The translations under genes were made by a program, and so were the position numbers. Below are positions 10,546 through 21,421 of a stretch of DNA of 64,000 nt, piece after piece. Each line of letters begins with the position of its first letter. Within the stretch, counting starts at the first letter, position 1. Under the pieces are notes generated by a model that was not told the origin of the DNA, made no database searches, and worked only from the letters and a program-made list of their open reading frames with translations. The DNA is from Diphasiastrum complanatum (lineage: Eukaryota; Streptophyta; Lycopodiopsida; Lycopodiales; Lycopodiaceae), in contig CM055110.1 in NCBI GenBank assembly GCA_029204225.1, positions 44,656,749 to 44,720,748 on the forward strand. The letters run 5' to 3'.

Positions 10546-12090
10546 GACAGGGCTTCAAATGACATGTGTGTGTATGTATGTCTGTGTCTACATGTGTATT
10601 TGTATGTCATAACATCATGTTGTTTCCTTTGTGCAGTACTACTACACTATACAATATTTGCATGCCATAAGATTCGGATTGTTTCTTGCAATGTTTTATG
10701 GAACCTTTAGAATCGCCTTTTCAAACCGTGTTTGAATTGGGTTTGAATCATGAAAGAATCGGCTTCTCCAAGTTCGAACCGGCCGATCGCTTATAGGGTT
10801 TCCCCCCACCTTCCCTTATTTCGACACTACGATTATGTTAGAAACAAGTGCTTTCTTAGTGTTAATGGGTGATATGTAGATTATAATTCTGAATCCGTGA
10901 TTAATTGATAGTGAATTTTGACGTGGAACTTCGAACTTCCAACTCTTGAGTCTTGTTACCTAACAATACATGTCACCTGTGATTTAGGGTTCTTGATCCA
11001 GCTGTTTCCTGCAATTTAGCTATGATCTATCTGATATCATCAGTGACATTAGCTAGTAGCTACTTCCATACATGACTAGAAACATAGTCCTTTGAAAAAA
11101 TCGAACCATTTTTTTTGGCATGACTAGAAAGACAGTCCTTTGGAAAATGCCGAAAAAATGGTTCGAACCTTTTTTTTTCCAGTTCGAACCAAAAAAACGG
11201 TTCGAAACCGGGCCGATTCGAACCAGCGGTTCGAACTGCAGTTCGACACAACTATGGTTTCTTTTCTACCTCCCAAAGAACTTGATTTCCTCCTCCCCCT
11301 CCACCCTCTCCCCAAAAAAAAAAGGAAATAAGAAAACAAAATTCAAGATTGGAGTGCATTTTATTCTAGGTCTTTCCAGCATTTCTAGGAATCAATAAAA
11401 AGTAAAGGATCCAACTTAAGGTGGTTGAAGTGTCAAATAGAAAGGCAAAACTTTAGGTTTCATGTGTTTGCATACAAGCTACTGCAGCAATGTTTTGTAG
11501 GGAATAAAGCTCCGCTTTCTTGAGCGACTACCAGTAGCAGGAAATTGCAGCAATGCAGCATGTGTCTGAGGTTTAACGAATCGTTATATCAGTATCAAAC
11601 AGGCAGACAATGAGTCTTGCATATCTCAGAATCGAATTCCCCAGCCTGGCAATCCATTCAGCACTTTGAAAATTCCAAAACCTTGCTTGGCAGCTTTTAC
11701 AAATCTTTGTTAAGCTTGTAGACCTGGCTAGTTCAGAAATAGTAAAGACTCACATATATCACAGGCAACACGATGCAATTATGCATGTGATACAGAAAGC
11801 TTGTTAGTGGAAAACTATGTCTATCATACTATATTAGTAGAAAATAGAGAAAGACTAACAAGGCCAGATTAATCCCTGCTAAACTTAAATGCAATAGCTT
11901 AAACTATAGACATCACTAGGTGCACTTGCCTTCTACTAAACATATAAAAAGATGGAAGGATTTGTCAGTGCAGTGCACAATAGAAAATTTGGAAGATTGT
12001 ATAGCTTGACCATTCTAATCTAGCAAGAACCTTGGATGTGCAAAACTTCATCTTTGAGAAACACCAGCACAATCTATGTAAAGGACAAAC
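10546..12090. other. Intronic sequence with TTCGAACC words
   Basis: No exon is recognised. The word TTCGAACC or its complement GGTTCGAA recurs near 10771, 11160, 11182, 11202, 11218 and 11228. A 30-bp phrase containing CATGACTAGAAA occurs twice (about 11072 and 11119). I searched the minus strand for the next ATG1 exon (expected core RLTFEEFF) and did not find it here. Confidence 0.5.
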
Positions 12091-12199
12091 CTGGATTTTG
12101 ACGCAAGAGTTTCCGACAGAGGTCAATGCAGTCGGGATGTAAATCTGCTGAAATGGATTTTGGAAATTGAACTTCACCTTTGGTTATATTCTGCAATAG
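12091..12199 (-). CDS. ATG1: ATG1 exon 7 (residues 221-256)
   Basis: 109 nt, encoding [17 protein letters not shown] and [18 protein letters not shown], the kinase C-lobe. Acceptor CCAG, donor GTTTGT, ending in phase 1. The following exon was not found in the remaining 12 kb to the left. Confidence 0.93.
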
Positions 12200-15100
12200 C
12201 TGGAAAAACAAAACAAATATCGATTAGACCACAGGAAACCTATAGAGCACAATATCAAACCACTGAAAATTACTCAAAACCCAATGACACCATAATTGAC
12301 AGAACATCTGCAAGAACAACTGCTGCGCATGTGGTCAACTTTGAGGTATAACCGGGCATGTAGAATATGACGAATGCTTATTTTGAAGTTCCATTCAATT
12401 AGGCACCGCCAGTACTGGCCAGACATACACTGGGCTTGGTTTCTGGGTTGCAAGTCTTAATTACTCTTCACAAACTCAAAGAACTTCATGTTCTGAACAA
12501 CATGCTTATAGAACTGGCAATCTTTCCTCTGACTTGGTCATACTTCACACAGATTCAAAAATAAGCACAACAGATGCATATCAAACAAGGCTCGTCTGAT
12601 GAGCTTCAAAAAATGTGTCCTCAAATCATTCCTAGTTCCAGTATCACATATCTAAGGATGCCCTAACTTGTTGGAACAATCTTAAATACTCCACGGTGCA
12701 AGTCATATCGCACACGAGTAATTCAAATCAAATTTCATAAATGCAAGTTGATACAGAGAGACTGATAATATCTTGGCATGAGGCAGCCAGAGGCACATAG
12801 GAGAGATGGCAATAATCAGGGGCAGAGGACAGGAAGCCAGATGGGAGGCCGGAAGGAAGTAGATGCTTTGAAGCTGGCAGCCAAAGGCTGCAGAACAAAG
12901 ACAGTCAGAAAGGAGGAAGGTCAAAGATGTTAGAAAACCGACTTGCTCATACAAGTAACCCAAGACAAGATTCTTATTTTGATGAAACAATAGTCGAACA
13001 CATGAGAGAGAACACAAGTGATGGAAACTCCAACTATGTCCCGTTGCAAATGAGGTAGGGCGCACTACATTCTTATAGACTTTGGTCTATGTCAAAAGCA
13101 AAAGCAATCTAAAAGCAATTGCCTAATTATGTCCATACATATGGTAAAAGCACTAGCACGTGCTCCAAATCAAGCACTAGAATCTCGAACTTGTCTAACT
13201 ATAGTCTAACTAGACTTTTACTAAATATAGGTAAGGGCCCCAAAATTAGCACGCAGGCGTGACCCAATAATCCTAATTAACCTAGATGATACATTAGGGG
13301 TACTAATGTGAACATTAACTCTAACACTCCCCCTTAATGTTTACATTGTCAAGAACTATGCATAACATAAGCATGCATGTATATCTTCCATGATACCCAT
13401 GTAATGAAGGCCCTCAACTCTGATGTAGAATCCACAGTCAATTCTGATTTGAATGTCTTTATTACTCGATGTAGAACTTCCTTTGTATAATGATGTAGAA
13501 TTCCTTTGAATGTCGATCCTTTTCATATGAACCTGCTTCATATGAGTTCCTCATGTCTTGCTTTATAGTGTATACGTGTGACCACCATGAGTGCAACATA
13601 TCACCCGATTCCTTGACTTCCTTTGAATGAAAGAACTTTGACTCCCCCTAAATCAAATAATGTAGACATGATGACCTTTGCCTTAACCTTGAAAACTTTG
13701 CTTGAAGATTGACTGACTCCCTTGGTCTCTTTGAACATCTTCCAAGCTACCACAAAGGATCTCACCAACATTCATAGAGAAAATATAATTCTATTTGATT
13801 ACCATAACATCATCATGACAATAGATCTACAAATGTCAACATGAAATCTCATGCATCAACACCCACGTTAGAAACCTGTACTTCATAAGTAGTCGGCTCC
13901 ACTTGTGTCAATTCCTTGAACTGAATCCACTTCAATTCCCCTGGTACTCTCATAAGTTACCACCCGTGATGGACTTGATGAACTTAGCTGAATTACTCCC
14001 CTGGATGTACACTTCATGTTTGCATTCCAACCACTCTCCAACAATGATACAATTAGAATGTCATCCATGAACCAAACCAAATATGCAAGGAATAGAGCAT
14101 CCCCAATAGAAAGATAAAACGTATACAATACTTCCTCACACAAAGTAGCGGATACTCCCCCTCAAATATTCCTCGCACAAAGCACTTGACATTATCTTCT
14201 CCATGGAATCTCCTGCCTCTATCTCACACATAGAGTCACTTGCTCCAAACAACTTTCCAACTTAAAACCATCTCATCATGAAATCTATTTGTCCTGACAC
14301 TTTGTCATATGCAAACTTCCCAACTCGTGTACATCCATCTTCCTTGAAGAAACTTGCTTCACTTAAGAAGGCTTCATATTGATTTTCTAAGGCTAATCAA
14401 TAACCAGTCAATTCATAGAAATACACCTTGTTGTTTTTCTTAAGGCTAAACAACAACTTGTATTGTTGATTTTTGATGGCTAATCAACAACCTTAGCTTC
14501 CAAATCTTATTGGAAACAATAGAATCTACCACATGACAGAACATGAACTTGGATAGATTCAAGAACTTGAAGAAACAACTTTTCCCGAACTCAAAACAAA
14601 TCTTACTAGTAGAATTGATCTCACTTGATACCACCACATGAACAATCAACTATGACTTGGATGGTATCCAGGAATTACTTGACAACCACAACAAACGATC
14701 ACTTCGATTACTCATAAATCTCAAGCGATACTTGTTCAGATAGACAAGAAAGTTTCTACAACATAATAAAGACCAAACCGATATAGCGTAGAATGATGAC
14801 CACACAGCTTGTCACACCTGTCACTTGTAACAACGAACTTATCATTTGCCACCATGATAAGAAACTGTGAATCAATGAAGCATCCTCTTAAATATCGATT
14901 TACCTATATAGACTCCTAGTCTATACTTCTCATGCAACTCCCTCTTAATAGTTTGCACCTTTGTCGATTCCAACCTCGATAAAACCTTGTCCAATCTTAG
15001 AACGTCTAAAGTTGACTTCCTTCAATATGCTTGTTGGCAGCCGCTTCTACAACTTCAGTGACACCATGATCACTGATTGTCTTCCCTTACCATCTCCCTC

Positions 15101-18100
15101 ATCGTCTTCTTGTTTCATGTAGATTTCCTTTTCCTGTGAGTTGACCCTTCCACTTTGCGACGAAACAGTTCTGAATCTTTTCACCTTGCACCTGATTGCA
15201 AAACTCCTAGTCGACATGCCGGTCCTTACTCCTGAGACCTCCTTCAGTATGCATCAAAGTTCTTCTCCTTCCTAAACCACAATGATCTGCCACTACAAGA
15301 CACAACCATTGCATCCTAACAATTTGTGCATGTCCATGCTTGCTTGCATGTATACCAATCACTTCCAACAATGATTGACAATCTATAGCGATCCACCAAT
15401 AGTGTTCTGATTGGCAACCTGTCTCCAACACTAGCAATTCCTGGCCAGTTTTCCTTGCTTCTTCACAATCTTGGCACTCTTGTTTCTTTTTTTCAGTGAT
15501 CAAACCTGTCCTCTTTCCAGTAACCTGCCTTGTAAGTCAGCGATCAGATTCCAACAACTCTTTAACTCCAACGAACAGACAGCAGCAGGCAGTGAACAAA
15601 TCTGAGGACAGCCAGCAAACAGTTCTGATTTCACTCCAGCGATCAGGTCTGTTCTGATTCCAGTGAACAGATCTGGTTAGGCAGCGATCCAACAGGCAGC
15701 AACCAGCGATCTATCTCCAACACCTTTGATATACAATTTCCAACAGCCCTGTCCAGCCCTGCAATCCAAAAACAGGTCAGTGAACTAGCAGGCAGCCAGC
15801 GATCAGGTCCTATTCTGATCCAGGGAACATGTCAACAGCAACCAGCCTGTAGCTTCCCTCCGACAATCCAATCTTCTCCTAGAAGATTCTCGATGTGATA
15901 ACAACATTGTCTCCACACTTTGCTGTCCTACAGCAACCTAAAATCTGAGGCAGATTTCATAATCTCCTCCTTGCAGCTCAGTTCCTCCTTGTAGCGCCAG
16001 ATCTTAACACAAAGCTGCCACCGTTGTGAATGAAAATCGAAACTGAGAGCTGGCTAGGGACACCACCTGCACCTGCTTTTCTCCTTTGAAGATGATGGCC
16101 AAATCAATCCCTTATGAATTCATTCCGTTCGTTGAAGTAACTCCTTGTTCTCTCGAATCTTGAACCACGCTCTGATACTATGTTAGAAAACCGACTTGCT
16201 CATACAAGTAACCCAAGACAAGATTCCTATTGTGATGAAACAATAGCTAAACACATGAGAGAGACCACAAGTGATGGAAACTCCAACTATGTCCCGTCGC
16301 AAATGAGGTAGGGTGCATTACATTCTTATAGATTTTGGTCTATGTCAAAAACAAAAGCAAAAGCAATCTAAAAGCAATTGCCTAATTGATGTCTCTACAT
16401 ATGGTAAAAGCACTAACACCTATCTTTAGCAATAACTTGTGGTCCAAATCAAGCACTAGAATCTCGAACTTGTCTAACTATAGTCTAACTAGACTTTTAC
16501 TAAATATAGGTAAGGGCCCCTAGAATTAGCATGCAGGAATGGCCCAATAATCCTAATTAACCTAGATGATAATAGGGGTACTAATGTGAACATTAACTCT
16601 AACAAAAGACAGGAGGGAAGGTAGCCAGGACAGTGGCAGGCAAATGAAGTCAGAGGGCAGCCAGCCAGAGGGGAAGTAATGTGCTATATTGCAACCAAAT
16701 TTGCATGGACATCCTCTCAAGAAGGTGATAATGTTATCATATCATAAATTTACAAACGAACACCACGTAGGTGTATGCTACACACACTCATCCCTCTTCA
16801 GCCGACGCACGACGATGATTCAAACAAGATCAATAACACAAGGAAAGAATACTCCACTGAAACAATATGCTACTTTTCTGCCAAAAGTCCCTACACAAAT
16901 AAAAGATGGCCAGTACACTTTAGTCTTTCATAGGATAATGATACCAGCAGGCATTTTCTTGAACTCTAATCAAAACATTGTTTGGAATGGAGACAATTGC
17001 ACTCAAGGATAAGGATGAAGGTTGTGGCCAAAGCTCGGTTGAATATGTGTACTGGCTCCAGTGAGTATAGTGAGTCGTTCACGTTTGTGCCATGTGTTAT
17101 TTATTCTAATAGTAAGATATTCTCGAAGTTCAAAGGATTCCCAAACTTATTGGAAGAAAGGAGTATTCAAACCATGTTTAAAAAGGTCAGACCGAAAAGG
17201 CCTTCCTCTTGTGCCTCACAAGCTTTGAGCATGTGCTTTGTTTTGCATGCAATCAAACAAGCGTGTGTAAAAAGATAACAAGAATGTGGGGAGAGTTCCA
17301 AACTCATTACCACATGGAAGATTAAGGTTCATCTATCGAGCATGGACAGGATCTTGAGAGGGATTGGAGAATATTAAGATATATCCCAATAGAAAGAATG
17401 ATGTTCCGCTTGGGCATTACAAGGAAAAAAATTGAAGAGAACAATGTAAGAGGAAAAAAACGTATGCAGTAAATCGAAGCATTCCAAAGCTTGTATTCAT
17501 GACCAAAGTTGTGAAATGCAAGTCTCAATCATGGCCATACATCAGCAAGCAAAGCCGTCAGTCCATAAATGAGCGAGGAGATGAAGTAAAAGGAGGAGAA
17601 GAAGAGGGCTTATTCACATCTTCCATACCAAAAAAAGCACATAACGAGTGAATCCATAATGCACCAAACTATTAGGAGCATATGAACGTATACAAAAAGA
17701 CAAAATAAACAATTCTACTTGAGTACTGTATCTACTAAGAGAACATGAGTTGTATACTCAGTCAAAACAACATCATCTGCTGTGGAAATGCTCGTACGCA
17801 GAGAAGGCACTTATGAAATCCTCAAAAATCAGAGAAGAGGTGTGCAATGGAAAGCCCTATGAGGGATGGTAGTCCACCATCATCCTAAATGTCAGCATCG
17901 TGTATGTTGTCTACACCCCAGTGCTCAAGGTCTACATATAAACACATGGCTTGTGAAGGTAACTCCCATGACAAGCCTTCTTGTCGCCTTCAAAGAGGCA
18001 ACTAATAAACCTAAGGTATTGTCTTATCTTGCTAACTGTCTCGCTGGTCCCCATAGTTGATGTCTACCTTGACTGATATGCATCAGAAAATAAGAAGGTG

Positions 18101-21100
18101 CATCTTAGAATGTCAGCAACAATTTTACTAAATGCCAAAATATGACGATGTGCATGAAAATTTTAAAGGTCACAATGCTAGTCAGAGTATGGAAAAAGAG
18201 ATCTAAGCAAAAGGTCCAACTATAAAAAAGACCGTAGTAGCTAAAGGATCAATCACAGAAGAGAATAGTATCTCCCTTGGATGTCATAATATCCAAGCAT
18301 CTCAAGCGCCAATCCTTGCTCTTCACCTCATCCATGGAACACAACATAGACCATCCTCTTTAGGCAGAAGTAAACCCAACAGATATTAGCCACAACTTTT
18401 CTGAAGCAATTTCCAAAAAGAACAAGAAACTATGCAACAATTGCTCTCCAACCACCCATAGAAACTTGAAAACCAGCCATGCCACAAGCATACATGTGAG
18501 AGTTATGACCTCTATAGCCGCATGCATGGCCTTCATAGTCACATTTATAAATATGCATGACATGCATAGTCCCATGCATGACTACTAAAACCAGATTTTA
18601 TAGATTAATTACATCTATGATGGCATGTATGGGTGTGTGAACCACCCTCGGGTATCGTAAGAAGTTAGGAAAGGTCGAGAAGAACTTGCATAGCTAAATC
18701 TTGACTACTAAAGCTCATACTTATGATGCATCTCAATTTGAATGGTTTCGAACCTTTTCAATTCGAAGTAAGAATCGAACCTTCTAGTAAAAAGTTAGAA
18801 CTTGCTTATATAGGTTTTCAAACACAACATTCAATAATGTGTGAGGTAACTTTAAGGTGTCTTATGGCAATTTATGTTAAAAATACATGATTCTTGCTAT
18901 TTTTTCACATGAATTTTATTCCTTTGATACTTTGCTCAGTTCGAATCTTTCAAAAAAAAAATTAAATCTTCATACTCAGGTATTTATATGCTCATCTTGG
19001 TTCAAATTTAGTTGTAACAATGCTCACACTGTCTAGACTTTACTTCAAGTGATATGTCTACCACATTAACACTTATATCTGCTGCAGTGGAACTTGTAAG
19101 AATTTATACTCGGCAATTTGGCTGTTTCAGAAACTGTCTTATGCAACAAACAAAACAAACTCACACGAGCCTAACATCATGGCGTTCAAGCCTCACCTCA
19201 CCTCGACTAGTTTGTAATCAGAATCTAACTCACTTTTGGAACGTCGTCATCCAAAGAACAATAGAAACTTACATTTTTCTGATGAAATCGTTGCCTTTCA
19301 CAACCTTATAAGGCAAAAAATACATGAGCATACACGATCACCACTGGGAGTAAAGTTACAAATCATTAAGGGTGCTTATTTGGAAATGTGGATGCTCTCA
19401 TGCTCGGTTGTGGACTGCAACATAACTCAGCAATGTCTTGGAAACTCTGGGGATTATAAGGCAAATTTGTATCCTTCAATACTTGTGTATGTGCACCAAT
19501 TAAAGAGCACCGTAGGCTTTCCACTCTAAACCACCTATTCACAAACCGACCTAGCATATTTCTATAGACCTTGTAACAAACTTATGAAGAATTACACTCT
19601 GTGGACTATTAGCAATGCTATTGTCCACACATGACATTGTTTGAGAGTTTCTTCAATAACATAAAAGATGGTAAATTGATGTGTTTTCCAGGTAGAAACT
19701 CAAAATCAAGAATTACAGGAAGGGTAATAGCAGACCTGAGCTGGGCTGTTTCCGAAAAAAGGATATCGTCCAGTCAGAAGCTGAAATAATATAGTCCCCA
19801 CGCTCCATAAATCAGCCTGCAAAACTTGAAATGCATTAAAGGGTGGCTTCCAAACATAAGCTGAGTTAACTAGGATGGAGTCGGAAAAATGTCAGTTGCA
19901 TATCATTTCATGTTGCAGATTTTTTTATATGGACTCTGAAAAGTGTACATCCTATCTGTTCTCTAATCGAGACCCCTGAGTTTTTTAGGCACAGTTGCTT
20001 TCAATGTGATCCACAAGGACTAACTCTGAAAAGTATGCATATCCACTACATGTTCTCACACCAAAAGCATAAGTGCTTATAATGTGATAAGGAGATGGTA
20101 ATTCATAGCCTTTTATGAAAGCAAATATAGAATTTTTCAGCTGATTGATGGCTAGTTTGTCTACCTTTGCATCATACTTCTGAGACTGCAAAATCTCAGG
20201 TGCCATATATAACGGTGAACCACAAAGTGTTTCCGCCATTCCTTGTGGTTGCAGGGACCTGCATGCGTAGCAACAATACAAGTAACATGTGCTCAACTCT
20301 ACAAGGTCAATGCAATGGGGTATGCATGGCCTCAAAGAATTAACTAATATGATTGGGGCGTAGAATATTTCCTTTATCTTACTAAGTCAGTACTTTCTTT
20401 GAGATGCCTCTTATGAAAAGTTAATACTAGAGCTCTGAAGAGTAATTCCTCTGTTATTGATGAAGATGAAAATATAAAGACAAGACAAGAAAACTTTTTG
20501 CTACCCATGGACCACACAAAGATCCAAATGGACCAAGAGAGCTTTTCAACTCGCTTGAAGTGAAAGTTACTGTAAAGTCACAAAACATAGAAATGGAAGA
20601 TTTCATTTTCATTTCAATAAAGTTGTGTTTCAAATAATCTAGAAGTGATGCCCAGCGTTTCTGAAACGCGTTTCAGAATCGCGTTCAGAAACGCGTTTCT
20701 GAAATTTTTAAAAAATTTCCAGAAACGTTTCTTTTTTTTGGTTTTTTTTGGGGCAATATGGGTATCAGATGAAAGCTCTAATTAAGAGCATAATTACTGT
20801 GTAATTTGCCGACTGTTTCGGGTGCAGGATGGTCCAGTTCACGTGCATTAATCAATGTTGGGTTCTGTCAAGGATAAAAAATTCAAAACTAACCTCTAGC
20901 CTGTTCGTTACGATCACAGATGGCCCCAGTAAGCGTGTTTTCGCTCAGGGAGTTGCAAGGCCAAATCATGAAGAGGCCTTACCGTCGGGGCCGAGGTCTA
21001 CCAGCAACCCCCGGACCCTGCCGTTGGGGGCGTTGCCTCCCAAACCCCCCACCGGGGGCTACCGCCCCCCGAACCCCCTGAGCATTTATTGAAAACCAAA

Positions 21101-21372
21101 GCAAAAAACAACCAAATAGCTATTGAAAATAAGATCTGTTTGTGCCCCATCTACTACACTTCTGAGAGGCAAAACGCTGGTTTGACCATTGATCCCCTAA
21201 TAAGCTATTTTTCCAAAAAAAAAAAAAAAAAAAATTCAACGATTTTGGGTATAGAAAAGCGTTTCTCAGAAACGCGTTTCTGGGCATCTATGATTGTAAA
21301 GTCACATTTTAGTCAAAACCATATAATTCACTTTCATTTTAATAAAATTTGGTCTCAAATAATCTCTGGATC

Positions 21373-21421
<49 letters not shown>

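Larger units (their letters stand above)
12928..16604 (-). mobile_element. Non-coding LTR retrotransposon B with 5-bp TSD
   Basis: LTRs 12928-13326 and 16181-16604 flank a 2.85-kb interior. The 5-bp duplication AAAGA lies at 12923-12927 and 16605-16609. The primer site (TAGTATCAGAGC on the minus strand) and the purine tract (TTAAGGGGGAG next to TGTTAG) match the style of Copia A. The LTR edges of A and B also share words, so B looks like a relative of the A family. No gag or pol domain is recognisable inside; the longest frame is 98 residues with no known motif. This is the layout of a non-autonomous large LTR element that would borrow enzymes in trans. It sits in ATG1 intron 6, in the same orientation as the gene. 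Confidence 0.92.

Noticed and set aside
10546-12090. Exon 8 of ATG1
   Set aside because: The expected core after exon 7 (RLTFEEFF type) was not found on the minus strand here or further left.
19985-20335. 116-residue minus-strand frame as a separate protein
   Set aside because: Only its middle (20258-20165) is ATG1 exon 5; the rest is intron read-through beyond good splice sites.
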